A stretch of DNA of 64,000 bases from the NCBI GenBank assembly GCA_016125455.1, contig WGLS01000013.1, positions 85,335 through 149,334 of the forward strand, in the 5' to 3' direction. A program made the translations under genes and the position numbers. The stretch is from Alphaproteobacteria bacterium (GTDB lineage: Bacteria; Pseudomonadota; Alphaproteobacteria; Caulobacterales; Parvularculaceae). This document shows positions 46,906-55,637 of the stretch, one piece after another. The notes beneath the pieces were generated by a model. It was not told the origin of the DNA and ran no database searches. It saw nothing but the letters and a program-made list of their open reading frames with translations. Every line of letters starts with the position of its first letter. The stretch's first letter is position 1.

Positions 46906-47508
46906 ATGGCCGGCGAGGACACGAAAGACATGACGCAGGCGGAGCGGATTTTTGTCCGCATCTCCGTCCTGCAGACATTCCTTGCCGTCGCCGGCCTCTT
47001 CACCGGCGCTGTCGCGCTGTGGGCCGCGGTCAATGAGGCTGACGCTGTCCGCAAGCAGCAGCTGGCGACCGTGTGGCCGTACATCAGCGTGTCGCCAATG
47101 AACTATGGCTCGCCCGGCGAGGAACGGTTCGAGATCATTGTCCGCAACAAGGGCATCGGTCCGGCGCGGATCAAATCCGTCCGTCTGGAAGTCGACGGCA
47201 AGGAAGAGACAAGCTGGTACGACCTCGCGGCTGAACTGTCGGGCGGCAAACAGATCGGCATTTCGAATACGCCGATCGCCAACGAAGTTATTTCGCCGGA
47301 GGAGGAATTGACGGCGGTGTCCTTCGACGTCGCCTACGCGCCGAAAGAAGCTGTTTTCGGGTTTCGCGATCTCGTTCGCAACGGGCGCGCCAACATTTTC
47401 GTCTGCTATTGTTCCGTCTTTGACGACTGCTGGCGCCTCGACGCGCTGAATGTCGAGACGAGCCCAGTCGACTCGTGTCCGCCGCAGAATGCGGCGTCAA
47501 ACATTTAG
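46906..47508 (+). CDS. Hypothetical single-span membrane protein in the atp operon
   Basis: This 200-aa protein has one transmembrane helix at about residues 20-42 (VLQTFLAVAGLFTGAVALWAA) and a larger domain of probable beta-sandwich type (WPYISVSPMNYGSPGEERFE, NKGIGPARIKSVRLEVDG). Four cysteines lie in its C-terminal part (CYC, DDC, DSC). I do not recognise the family with certainty; proteins with similar NKGIGPA stretches are common but uncharacterised. It lies between atpD and atpC with short gaps (35 and 8 bases), so it is probably cotranscribed. Association with ATP synthase is possible but unproven. Confidence 0.72.
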   Translation: MAGEDTKDMTQAERIFVRISVLQTFLAVAGLFTGAVALWAAVNEADAVRKQQLATVWPYISVSPMNYGSPGEERFEIIVRNKGIGPARIKSVRLEVDGKEETSWYDLAAELSGGKQIGISNTPIANEVISPEEELTAVSFDVAYAPKEAVFGFRDLVRNGRANIFVCYCSVFDDCWRLDALNVETSPVDSCPPQNAASNI

Positions 47509-47516
47509 GATCCGCC

Positions 47517-47915
47517 ATGGCCGAAAAACTCCACTTCAATCTCGTGTCGCCGGAGCGGCAGCTTGTGTCCGAAGACGTCGATCAGGTCGATGTTCCGGGT
47601 GAAGACGGCATTTTTGGGGTATTGCCGAATCATGCGCCGTTCATGTCCACCCTCGCGCCTGGCGTCGTGAGGGTGATGAACGGCGGGAAGGAAACGCGCG
47701 TGTTCGTGCGAGGCGGCTTCGCCGACGTGACCCCGGCCGGCCTGACGGTTCTGGCGGAGGAGGCGGTCTTCGTGGCTGATCTTAACGCCGAGGCGCTGTC
47801 GAACCGGATCAGGGCCGCGGAAGCGGCCATGAATGACGAGGAGGCGTTGGCGGAAACCCGCCAGAAGGCGGCGTTTGAAGTCGCGCAGCTGAAGGAACTG
47901 CAATCCTCGCTCTAG
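47517..47915 (+). CDS. atpC: ATP synthase F1 subunit epsilon
   Basis: This 132-aa subunit couples the rotor to the c-ring and can inhibit ATP hydrolysis. The N-terminal beta-sandwich with VSPERQLVSEDVDQVDVPG and GVLPNHAPFMSTLAPG is typical, and the C-terminal helical pair is partly conserved. The start at 47517 follows AGGA by a few bases. Its stop shares the bases CTAG with the convergent membrane protein gene. Confidence 0.96.
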   Translation: MAEKLHFNLVSPERQLVSEDVDQVDVPGEDGIFGVLPNHAPFMSTLAPGVVRVMNGGKETRVFVRGGFADVTPAGLTVLAEEAVFVADLNAEALSNRIRAAEAAMNDEEALAETRQKAAFEVAQLKELQSSL

Positions 47916-49111
47916 TCCGATAGCGGCTTCATTCGGGCATTGACGGCCGCAAGGGCCGTGGCCGCGAAAATCCCGACGAGCGACAGGCTCGCCGCCGCCG
48001 CCGCAAATCGTCCGTACAGGAATATAGGAATGACCGGCGCCGCCCAGGCCGCCGCGGCCGCGATGGCGAGGCCGCCTCGCAGCCGGCCCGCCGAGTGCAG
48101 GGCGATCAGGCCGCAGGCGACGACCGGCCAGTCGTAGATCCACGCGGACGGCGCCACGAGCGGCGTCAGGACAAGGACCCAGCCGATCGTCGCCAGGCCG
48201 TCGTCGCGTCTTGCCAATCCGTACACGGCGATCATGGCTGCGACGAGCGCGAGGACAGCGGCGAGGGTCGCTGCGCCTGCAGGCGCGCCTGCCTTTACGA
48301 ACAGCTGCGCCAGATTGACGGTGCCGCGGTGCATTTCGAGGCCGTGTTGCGCATGAACCGCTGGCATTGCGTCGAAGAACGCCATCCACGACGCCGACCC
48401 ATGGACAATGAGGGAGCCGCCCACGAAGACCGCTGAAAGGACGGCGCCCCATGCGATTGCACGCCAACGGCCGCTCGCGAGCAGATAGGGCGCAATCAGA
48501 ACGCCGTATTGCGGCTTGATCGTCAGAAAGCTGAGGAACGCGCCGGCGATGATGGGCCGCCTTTCGGCAAGGCGCATCGCGCCGATCATGGCCCCGGCGA
48601 CAATCCCACCGAGATTTACCGCAAAGACGCCCGCCAGAAACGCCGGAGACAGGATGGAAATTGACGCCGCCTCCACCGAGCGGCGCCCCGCTGCCAGCAT
48701 CGCGCCGGCAATCGTCGCTGCGAGCGTCAGGCCTAGCCAGAACGCCTTGGCGACGCTGTAGGGGACGGCGCTGAATGGCGAAAACAATAACGCCGCATGC
48801 GGCGGATTCAGCCAGTGGGCGCCCTTGTTTGCGGCCGGCAGCGCCGCGGCGAACGTCGCCGGATCATAGGCGCTTGCAAGCGCATCGCGCGCCGCGAAGT
48901 CGCCGATGGCGTGAAAGACCACGAGATCTTCCGGCCCCGCCATAGCGCGATCTGCGGGAAACGCGAAGAACTGGCCGGCGTGCTTTAGCAACAGGATCAG
49001 CGTCAGGATCGCCAGCGCGCGCGTCGCCAGCGTGAACGGTGAACCGTCGCCCGCCGTCGCGGCTGGCTGTGGCCGCCATCGGCCGGACAGTGAGGGGTCG
49101 GCAATGGTCAT
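47912..49111 (-). CDS. GT87-type (DUF2029) multi-span glycosyltransferase
   Basis: This 399-aa protein has about ten hydrophobic helices and fits the DUF2029/GT87 family of polyprenyl-phosphate-dependent mannosyltransferase-like proteins. Clues are HWLNPPHAALLFSPFS in the first large loop and FLTIKPQYGVLIAPYLL, the typical KPQ motif. These enzymes add sugars outside the cytoplasm; the acceptor is unknown. The gene stands alone, convergent with atpC, sharing its last four bases (CTAG). It may begin at the ATG at 49111, although no clear ribosome-binding site is visible. Confidence 0.85.
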   Translation of the reverse strand: MTIADPSLSGRWRPQPAATAGDGSPFTLATRALAILTLILLLKHAGQFFAFPADRAMAGPEDLVVFHAIGDFAARDALASAYDPATFAAALPAANKGAHWLNPPHAALLFSPFSAVPYSVAKAFWLGLTLAATIAGAMLAAGRRSVEAASISILSPAFLAGVFAVNLGGIVAGAMIGAMRLAERRPIIAGAFLSFLTIKPQYGVLIAPYLLASGRWRAIAWGAVLSAVFVGGSLIVHGSASWMAFFDAMPAVHAQHGLEMHRGTVNLAQLFVKAGAPAGAATLAAVLALVAAMIAVYGLARRDDGLATIGWVLVLTPLVAPSAWIYDWPVVACGLIALHSAGRLRGGLAIAAAAAWAAPVIPIFLYGRFAAAAASLSLVGIFAATALAAVNARMKPLSD

Positions 49112-49531
49112 CTCTGGACGCGCCTGCTCCGGATCGCGCCATAGCCTGGCGCAAATCCGTGAGCATGGCGTTGACGGGGCGTGCGGTCGCCTCCTGCGGG
49201 ATCTTCTGATGCGCCGTTAACCATGAATCAAAAAAATCTATCGAACGCCTCAACGCCCCGCCATCACTGGCGTTGAGGGGCTTTTCAGAAAAATCTATCG
49301 AACAGGTTTTCCACCCCCCTAAGGTGTTCCTTATCGCCGCGTGGGCGCGGCGGCCGTGAGAATCGCGGCGGGCTCTTTGACAAGTGAATATTTTGCGGCG
49401 GCGGGCCTGTCACGGCTGCGCTCCCGGCCAATTTGGCGCGCGCCTGTCGGCACGCTGTCCGGCTGTTGTCGTGGCGCCAGGCCTGAATCGCCAGCAGCTT
49501 CTTCCACTTGATGACGGGCGATCAGTAGGGA
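49112..49531. other. Intergenic region with direct repeats and a hairpin
   Basis: The 420 bases hold a 15-base direct repeat (AAAAATCTATCGAAC at 49232-49246 and 49289-49303) and between the copies a perfect 10-bp hairpin (49248-49257 against 49269-49278). The hairpin is followed by TTTT on the plus strand and a longer T run on the minus strand. Promoters for the two flanking genes are expected but not clearly seen. Confidence 0.6.
49248..49284. terminator. Hairpin with T-rich flanks, possible bidirectional terminator
   Basis: A 10-bp perfect stem (CCTCAACGCC/GGCGTTGAGG) with an 11-base loop has a T-rich tail in both directions. It does not follow a gene end on either strand in the window, so its terminator role is uncertain. 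Confidence 0.4.
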
Positions 49532-49537
49532 ATGACT

Positions 49538-49990
49538 ATGAAAATGCGCGTGAACGTCGAGAAAATCCGGGGATGGCGAGACGACCGCTGCTGGTCCCAG
49601 GAACACCTTGCCGAAGTTGCCGGCGTCAGTCCAAGGACCATCCAGCGGTTGGAGAATGGCGACAGTGTTTCAAGGGAAACAGTGCTTGCCCTCGCCGCTG
49701 CGTTCGACGTGCCCGCATCGGCCCTCGCCGCCGATGTGGAGGCCAAAGCGCGCGCGGCGGCTGAACTCGCAGCGAAACGCAAAGGGCAAGACGCCTGGGC
49801 CGCTTTCTGGATCCACCTCGCGACCTATGTCGGCGTCATCGCTCTGCTGGTCTGGATCAATGTCGCTTCGGAGCCGGATCGGCTGTGGACGCTCTGGCCG
49901 GCAATTGGCTTGGGCATTGGCGTGATCGGTCATGGCGCGGCGCTTATTCTGGCCGACCGATACCCCGCTGCGCCGGATGACGGGCGCTAG
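49538..49990 (+). CDS. XRE-family regulator fused to a 2TM membrane domain
   Basis: This 150-aa protein has an N-terminal HTH (about residues 5-57; WSQEHLAEVAGVSPRTIQRLEN) and a C-terminal two-helix membrane domain (about 85-140; 2TM family), suggesting a membrane-anchored regulator. Such fusions are common in the Sphingomonadales and Caulobacterales, but their ligands are unknown. The ATG at 49538 is preceded by AGGGA at six bases and preferred over one six bases earlier. It is convergent with rppH, and the two stops share CTAG. Confidence 0.82.
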   Translation: MKMRVNVEKIRGWRDDRCWSQEHLAEVAGVSPRTIQRLENGDSVSRETVLALAAAFDVPASALAADVEAKARAAAELAAKRKGQDAWAAFWIHLATYVGVIALLVWINVASEPDRLWTLWPAIGLGIGVIGHGAALILADRYPAAPDDGR

Positions 49991-50538
49991 ACATTCTCGA
50001 GGCGGGAGCGTTCGCCAGCAGCAATGAAATCGCGCAGGGGCGCGAAGGCGCGCACCATCTGTTCGTATACCCGTCGCTTGAACGGGACGATGAGATCGGG
50101 CGTCGCCTCGAGAGGCGACCATCGCCAGGCGTCGAACTCCTGATGCGCGTCGGCGTTCAGGTCGATTTCATCATCCGTTCCGGTGAACAGCATCGCAGCC
50201 CATTTTTGCCGCTGGCCGGCCCACTTCTTCTTGGGGTATTCCGCGGGAAAATCGTACGTGAGCCAGCCCGGCGTGATGGTGAGCAGCGTCGCGGCGCTGA
50301 CGCCGGTTTCTTCCTTCAGTTCCCTGAAGGCTGCGTCAACAGGCTCTTCACCTGGGTCGATCCCGCCTTGCGGCATTTGCCAGCGGTACTCGCCCATCAC
50401 TTCCCCCACATCGGCGAAATCGCCAATCCGCCGGCCAAGGAAGACTTCGCCACGCCGATTGAAGAGGGCGACGCCCACATTGCGTCGGTACCGTTCGAGG
50501 ATTCGGTCGATTTCCGTCGGGTCGTTGCTGCCTGCCAT
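49987..50538 (-). CDS. rppH: RNA pyrophosphohydrolase (Nudix)
   Basis: This 183-aa Nudix hydrolase removes pyrophosphate from the 5' end of mRNA to start decay. The Nudix box is intact (GGIDPGEEPVDAAFRELKEETGV near residue 46), preceded by RRNVGVALFNRRGEVFLGRR and followed by the RppH-typical WLTYDFP and KKWAGQRQKW. The start at 50538 stands six bases after the stop of the polysaccharide deacetylase gene, so it is the last gene of this leftward cluster. The open frame extends further up but without homology. Confidence 0.95.
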   Translation of the reverse strand: MAGSNDPTEIDRILERYRRNVGVALFNRRGEVFLGRRIGDFADVGEVMGEYRWQMPQGGIDPGEEPVDAAFRELKEETGVSAATLLTITPGWLTYDFPAEYPKKKWAGQRQKWAAMLFTGTDDEIDLNADAHQEFDAWRWSPLEATPDLIVPFKRRVYEQMVRAFAPLRDFIAAGERSRLENV

Positions 50539-50543
50539 CCGGC

Positions 50544-51968
50544 CTAACCGTTCGCGCTCGATGTGAGGGCGAAAACAGCCGAGGCGGGGGCGAGGGTCAA
50601 GTCGCGATCGGGCAATGTCCGCGCCCAGGCGGCCAACGGCTCGAACGTGTCGGGCGCGACATAGACCTTGCCAAGGGCGACGCCGTCCCGTTCGGCGACT
50701 TCCTCTAGCAGAGCGAGTTCGCGCGCCGGGTCGCCGTCGCCAGGCGTCACTAGCTGCGAGACGCCCGCGACGTCGCGCGCCGTCGGCGCGCCCGTTCGGC
50801 GAACGGCGCCGGTGTCGTCGAAAAAGTAGAGGCCTGACGCCCGCAGTCGCGCCAGCACCGGGCGAATGGCGTTGCTGTCCGACGCGAACTTGACGCCAAG
50901 ATAGTTGGTCGCGCCCACATAGCCGCCAAATCTCGCCATCATCCACTCAAGGCGCTTGATGTTGTCGGCGGGCGCGCGGCCAGTGATCAGGCCGGCCGGC
51001 CCGAGTTCCTCGGCGCGGCCTGACCCCTGCTCCATGGGCAGTTCGAGAAGGATTTCATGGCCCGCCTCGCGGGCCCTGGCGGTCCAGTAAGGAAGGTCCT
51101 TCGCATATGGCGCAAACGAAAGACTGACTTCCGCCGGCAGTTCCTCGATGGCCCTTGCCGTCAGGGTCGCATCGAGGCCGAGGCCCGAAACGATGAGGCC
51201 GATATGGGGGGTGTCGGCCTTGACGAAGGAATGGGCATAGGCGCGGTATGGCGCCTCGCCGTCCGGCGCTATTGCGGGCACAGGGCCAAACGGGCTGTCG
51301 CGGGTCAGCGCGGGCAACGGTCCGGGAATCGGGCGGGCGGGCCGCGTTCTTGGCCGGCCGAAGGCCCCAGGGGCGGCCGCTGGTTTCCCGTCGATCGTGA
51401 TCATGATGTCGCCAACCGGACCGCCAGTGTCACCCGAGGCGTCCATGTCGTCCGTGTCGCCCCCGAGGTTGGAGGCCTCGGCTGACAGGCGTCGCCAGCC
51501 GCCGCGCCGATCGCCGACCGGCGCATTCAGCGCGTCGGCAATCCGGATGACCTTCGGTCCGCCGCGCGCCGCCCGGGTCGCGGACGGCGACGGGATCTCG
51601 CCGTCCTCGGGGCGGGCCGCTGCGGCGAGCGATGGCGCCAGCGCGCCGGTCGAATGGCCGCGGGCCTGCGCCCGGTAGGATCGGGGCGAGTCCGGCATCG
51701 GCAGCCGCTCCGCGAGTTCAGGTTGGGCGAGCGGCGCTTCGGCGTGCGCCGGCGCGACCGATTGGGTCGCGGACGCAAACTGTTCGACGTCATCAATATT
51801 GACCGCGAATCTCTCCGAGGAGTTGGCCGCGAAGAGTTTCAGGCCAGCGCCCATCGCGCCAAGTCCAATCGCAAGCGACAGCCAGGCAACCGTCAGCCGG
51901 CTGAGCACCGGCAGGCTTCGCCGCGAACGACGCTTCGGGATAGTCCTGACCGTCAGGCTATTCGCCAT
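50544..51968 (-). CDS. Divergent polysaccharide deacetylase family protein
   Basis: This 474-aa protein has one transmembrane helix near the N-terminus (about 27-50), a long Ala/Pro-rich linker and a C-terminal domain from about residue 245 with PHIGLIVSGLGLDATLTARAI, ELPMEQG and GATNYLGVKFASD. This is the divergent polysaccharide deacetylase (DUF610) fold. The family clusters with ctpA and envC homologues in alphaproteobacteria and is thought to act on peptidoglycan or other glycans in the periplasm. The enzymatic activity is not established. It is cotranscribed with ctpA upstream, despite a terminator hairpin between them. Confidence 0.88.
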   Translation of the reverse strand: MANSLTVRTIPKRRSRRSLPVLSRLTVAWLSLAIGLGAMGAGLKLFAANSSERFAVNIDDVEQFASATQSVAPAHAEAPLAQPELAERLPMPDSPRSYRAQARGHSTGALAPSLAAAARPEDGEIPSPSATRAARGGPKVIRIADALNAPVGDRRGGWRRLSAEASNLGGDTDDMDASGDTGGPVGDIMITIDGKPAAAPGAFGRPRTRPARPIPGPLPALTRDSPFGPVPAIAPDGEAPYRAYAHSFVKADTPHIGLIVSGLGLDATLTARAIEELPAEVSLSFAPYAKDLPYWTARAREAGHEILLELPMEQGSGRAEELGPAGLITGRAPADNIKRLEWMMARFGGYVGATNYLGVKFASDSNAIRPVLARLRASGLYFFDDTGAVRRTGAPTARDVAGVSQLVTPGDGDPARELALLEEVAERDGVALGKVYVAPDTFEPLAAWARTLPDRDLTLAPASAVFALTSSANG

Positions 51969-52091
51969 CTGCAGCTGCGCCTTTTGCCTTCGCCGGCCTC
52001 GGGTCGAAGAATCGTCTCCCGATACGCGCGGCGCCCGGAAAGTACTGACGCGGTGGTTAACGGAATGAGAACGGGCGACCGACGCGTCAGG

Positions 52092-52124
52092 CGAAAAAAA
52101 ACGGGGCCGCAATGGCCCCGTTGG
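52092..52124 (-). terminator. Rho-independent terminator after ctpA
   Basis: On the minus strand a perfect 9-bp stem (52114-52122 against 52100-52108) with a 5-base loop leads into a run of seven or more U residues. It lies 44 bases beyond the ctpA stop and before the polysaccharide deacetylase gene. Confidence 0.9.
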
Positions 52125-52167
52125 TTGATGTTCGCGAAATACGCGGCCTTTGGCGTCGGCCGTGGAC

Positions 52168-53637
52168 TTACTGCGTCTTGGCGGCGCCTGCGCCGGCGTC
52201 CGCCAGGAGCGCCCGAAACGCGGTCGCATCGGATAGAATTTCGATCGCCCGCTCCAATTGGCAGTCCTTGAAGGTTTCGCCGTCTTCTTCGTAACCGCAT
52301 TCAACAGGCGCAACCCCGTTGTTGTCGTCGTCGCTGGAGGCAATGTCCGTCGGCGGCGTCCCGGCGTCATCCGGGTCGAGCCCGTCGTCTGCATCGCTCG
52401 GCACGTCAAGGGCGCCTTCCAGATCGCGTTCGCTCGGGCGCGCCGAGATTTCATCCTGCCCGGGGTAGATCACGGGCATGATGACGTCCGGCATGATGCC
52501 TTGGGCCTGAATCGAACGGCCCGATGGCGTATAGTAACGAGCCGTCGTCAGTCGAAGCGCGCCCTGCAGTCCATTGCGCAGGGGGATGACCGTCTGGACG
52601 CTTCCTTTGCCAAAGCTCTTGGTGCCGAGCAACAGCGCGCGATTGCGATCCTGCAGCGCGCCCGCCACGATCTCCGACGCCGACGCCGAGCCGCCATTGA
52701 TCATCACGATCACCGGCTTCCCGGCCGTAAGGTCGCCTCGGCGTCCCATCTCGCGCATGGTGTCGCGAGGATGGCGGCCGCGGGTGGAGACGATTTCGCC
52801 GCCTTCAAGGAAGACGTCGGCGACAGCGACCGCCTGGTCGAGAAGGCCGCCCGGGTTCGACCGCAGGTCAAGGACGTACCCCTTCGGCCCGCCCGGCCGT
52901 TCCTTCTCGAGGTCGCGTATGGCGTCTTTCAGTTCCCCGCCGGCGCGTTCGGAGAATGTCCGGACGCGGACGTACCCGAAGTCGCCTTCCAGGCGGCTCG
53001 TCACGGCTTCGACGCGAACAATGTCCCGAACCAGCTTGAGCGGGAACGGATCCTTCGAGCGGTCGCGGACAACCTTGATGTTGACAGGCGTGCCCTTCTC
53101 GCCCTTCAGGAGCGCGATCGCCTCGTCGAGGTTCAGCGGCTTTACGTCCTTGCCGTCGATTTCCACGATCAGGTCGTTGGTCTGGATGCCGGCGCGGGAG
53201 GCGGGCGTGCCGTCGATCGGCGCGACCACCTTTACGAAGCCGGCGTCCTCGCCCTCATTGTCCATGACGACCTGGATGCCGAGCCCGGCGAAGCTGCCGC
53301 GCGTCTGCTCCTGCATTTTTGCGTAGTCATCGGCGGAAAGATAACTCGAGTGAGGATCCAGCTCGCCCATCATGCCATTGATGGCGCCTTCGATGAGTTC
53401 GGCGTCATTCGGTGATTCCACATAGCTGGCGTGAACCTGCTCGAACACTTCGCCGAAGAGGTCGAGCTGGCGGAAAGTGTCCGCCGAAATTGCCGGCCGG
53501 GCGATGCCGGAGGTCAGCACGGTCCCGGTGACAAGCGAGCCGGCTATTGCCGCCGCCGCAATGCTCGCCATCGAAACGCTTCGGCGCGTCCCGTTTATGT
53601 CTGGCCCATCGGCGCTCGTGTGACGTGGCTTGTTCAT
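52168..53637 (-). CDS. ctpA: Carboxy-terminal processing protease (S41)
   Basis: This 489-aa periplasmic protease has a signal anchor (about 20-45), a PDZ domain (about 105-190; GLGIQVVMDNEGEDAGF, PIDGTPASRAGIQ) and an S41 catalytic domain with the nucleophile Ser in GSASASEIVAG and the general base Lys in TKSFGKGSVQ. It cleaves C-terminal regions of envelope proteins and is often paired with EnvC-type murein hydrolase activators. A hairpin terminator follows. The C-terminal extension after about residue 410 is acidic and low in complexity. Confidence 0.95.
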   Translation of the reverse strand: MNKPRHTSADGPDINGTRRSVSMASIAAAAIAGSLVTGTVLTSGIARPAISADTFRQLDLFGEVFEQVHASYVESPNDAELIEGAINGMMGELDPHSSYLSADDYAKMQEQTRGSFAGLGIQVVMDNEGEDAGFVKVVAPIDGTPASRAGIQTNDLIVEIDGKDVKPLNLDEAIALLKGEKGTPVNIKVVRDRSKDPFPLKLVRDIVRVEAVTSRLEGDFGYVRVRTFSERAGGELKDAIRDLEKERPGGPKGYVLDLRSNPGGLLDQAVAVADVFLEGGEIVSTRGRHPRDTMREMGRRGDLTAGKPVIVMINGGSASASEIVAGALQDRNRALLLGTKSFGKGSVQTVIPLRNGLQGALRLTTARYYTPSGRSIQAQGIMPDVIMPVIYPGQDEISARPSERDLEGALDVPSDADDGLDPDDAGTPPTDIASSDDDNNGVAPVECGYEEDGETFKDCQLERAIEILSDATAFRALLADAGAGAAKTQ

Positions 53638-53783
53638 GGATTCGCTTCCTGTTCGAGGCGTCGGCTCTCCGGCGCGACCGCCATTAGCGCACGATGGTGG
53701 GAAAAAAGTCTAATAACAACACCGTTCCTGGCGGAATTGGTCGATAGGGCGCACCCTCGGCGCGACGAACCGATGGCGACGCC

Positions 53784-55079
53784 TCAGCCGCCAGTCTTGT
53801 CCGCCAGCCACAATACCGGGTTAACGGGGTCGCGGGCGCGTCGAATTTCCATATCCAGCAGGGTCACGTCAGGTCCCATCACGCCAATCGGCTCTCCAGC
53901 GGCGACGGTCTGGCCTTCGTCGATCAGAAACGACCCGATGCCCATTAGGAGAATATGATAGCCGTCGCCGACGTCGAGGACGATCAGGTTGCCGGTCACC
54001 GGATAGAACTGCGCGAACTTGACGCTCGCGTCATGGGGAGCGGTCACAAGGGCGTTTGGCGCTGCATTGAACCTGACGCCTTCGAAGGTGCCGCCCTCCG
54101 GTCGCGGCTTGCCAAATGAACCGATGATATCGCCGACGACTGGCGGGGCCAGCGCGCCGCGGGCGTCATCGAAAGCCTTGGAAGGGCGGAACCGCAAGGA
54201 CGGCGCCCGAAAACCGGACACATCCTCTCTGTTCGTTGGGGGCTGTTTCGATCTCGGATCGGGTTTGAGGCGCGGCGCGATTTCCCGGGCGAGGCGCTCC
54301 AGCGCGCTCAGCACGCCGCGCAGACTCGTCGCCCGCGCGGCGAGCGCCGCGGTTTCGCTCTGGGCTGCCTGGGCGAGCTTTTCCGCGACGCTGCGCTCCT
54401 GCTGTTTCGAATTCAAAAGCTCCGCGAGCAATCGCCGTCGCGCGCCGATCTCGTCATTGGTCTTGCGCTCCGCGGCGCGCTCGTCTTCAAGTTGCGATTG
54501 CACGGTCGCCAGTCGAGCCAGCGCGGCGCGCAGTTCATCCGCTTTCGCTTTCAGCGCAGGGGCGGCGTCGGCGAGCAGCATGGCCGCCCGCGCTGCGTCG
54601 ACGGCGTCGCCGGGCGCGGCGAGGAGGGCGGGCGGCTTGGCCCGCTCGAGCGACTGCAGCCCGCCAAGTATGTCGCTGAGGACGCCAGCTTCGGCGTTCA
54701 GCTTTGACGAAATCGTCGCCGACTCCGCTTCGAGCGCTTCAATCTCGCTGGTTATCCTTTCGATGCGACGCTCGGCCTGTTGCAGCGCTTCGGCGGTCTC
54801 GATCATGTTGTCACGCAAGGTTTCGACCTCGCGCGCCCGCGCCGCGGCCTCATCTTTAAGGCGCGCTTCATCTTGCTGGCGGCGGGCGAGTTCCTTTTCG
54901 ACCCGCAAGAGTTCCTCGCGGTCCTCGCTGCGCGGGCCGACATCTTCGCGCGTCTGGGCGGCCGCCAACGAGCTGGCCAGGGAAAACCCGCAGGCGGCGA
55001 CGGACATCAGCGCCAACATCACAGGACGTTTGGCGGCGGGGTTGTCTGGGGCGTCCGGGCGGTCGGCTGAGCGGCTCAT
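53784..55079 (-). CDS. EnvC-like murein hydrolase activator (degenerate M23)
   Basis: This 431-aa exported protein has a signal peptide (about 20-45), a long coiled coil (about 55-260, many Glu/Lys/Arg heptads) and a C-terminal M23/LytM domain (about 310-425; GVRFNAAPNALV, NLIVLDVGDGYHILLMG). Metal-binding His and Asp of active LytM enzymes are missing at the first (VRFN) and last (LDMEIRR) positions, so it probably activates an amidase rather than cutting glycan itself, as EnvC does for septal splitting. The ATG overlaps the rlmH stop by four bases (ATGA), and ctpA follows. It is expected at the division site. Confidence 0.9.
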   Translation of the reverse strand: MSRSADRPDAPDNPAAKRPVMLALMSVAACGFSLASSLAAAQTREDVGPRSEDREELLRVEKELARRQQDEARLKDEAAARAREVETLRDNMIETAEALQQAERRIERITSEIEALEAESATISSKLNAEAGVLSDILGGLQSLERAKPPALLAAPGDAVDAARAAMLLADAAPALKAKADELRAALARLATVQSQLEDERAAERKTNDEIGARRRLLAELLNSKQQERSVAEKLAQAAQSETAALAARATSLRGVLSALERLAREIAPRLKPDPRSKQPPTNREDVSGFRAPSLRFRPSKAFDDARGALAPPVVGDIIGSFGKPRPEGGTFEGVRFNAAPNALVTAPHDASVKFAQFYPVTGNLIVLDVGDGYHILLMGIGSFLIDEGQTVAAGEPIGVMGPDVTLLDMEIRRARDPVNPVLWLADKTGG

Positions 55080-55558
55080 TCTCGATGATAAGGATGTCCA
55101 GAGAGGATCGTCATGGCCCGATACATCTGTTCGCACAACATGGCGCGCACGAACATATGGGGCCATGTGGCCGGGCCAAGGGAAAGACGAAGGTCTGTCT
55201 CCTCAAGGAGGTTCGGGCCATGACCATCCGCGCCGCCGATGATGAACGCCGCTGACCGGCGTCCGTTATCGCGCCAGCTTGCGAGCTGGGCGGCAAAAGC
55301 CTCGCTCTTCATCGACTTGCCATGCTCGTCGAGCGCAATCCGGATTTCGCTGTCGACCGAGAATCTGGCGAGTATCGTCGCTTCCGCCGAGACGCGCGCC
55401 GCGCCCTGGAGCGACCGGTTTACTTCGCCGTCGCGGATGTCCGGGCCGGAAAAGCCGAGCGACGGCCCGAGCTTTCGGCTCCGCGCCTGGTAGTCGTCGA
55501 CTAGGGAGCGCAATGGCCCGGCCCGCATGACGCCAATGGCGGCAATGATCAGTTTCAC
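55076..55558 (-). CDS. rlmH: 23S rRNA pseudouridine-1915 N3-methyltransferase RlmH
   Basis: This 160-aa SPOUT methyltransferase modifies pseudouridine 1915 in helix 69 of 23S rRNA. The conserved FIIGGADGHGPNLLEE knot region and the C-terminal LSLGPATWPHMFVRAMLCEQMYRA with the essential YHRE end are present. The start is a GTG at 55558 (VKLIIAAIG) with GGGAG about eight bases before it; an ATG further upstream is not supported by family length. It is coupled to envC by the ATGA overlap and lies 79 bases after rsfS. Confidence 0.94.
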   Translation of the reverse strand: MKLIIAAIGVMRAGPLRSLVDDYQARSRKLGPSLGFSGPDIRDGEVNRSLQGAARVSAEATILARFSVDSEIRIALDEHGKSMKSEAFAAQLASWRDNGRRSAAFIIGGADGHGPNLLEETDLRLSLGPATWPHMFVRAMLCEQMYRAMTILSGHPYHRE

Positions 55559-55637
55559 CGTCGATCTCCCGACCGGCATCACATGTTGCGCGAATGTCTT
55601 GACGGCGCAACAGCGGCCCGGAGACGACCGCACGCGC

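Noticed and set aside
52258..53415. 385-aa plus-strand frame antisense to ctpA
   Set aside because: It is the mirror frame of the conserved protease and has no recognisable feature.
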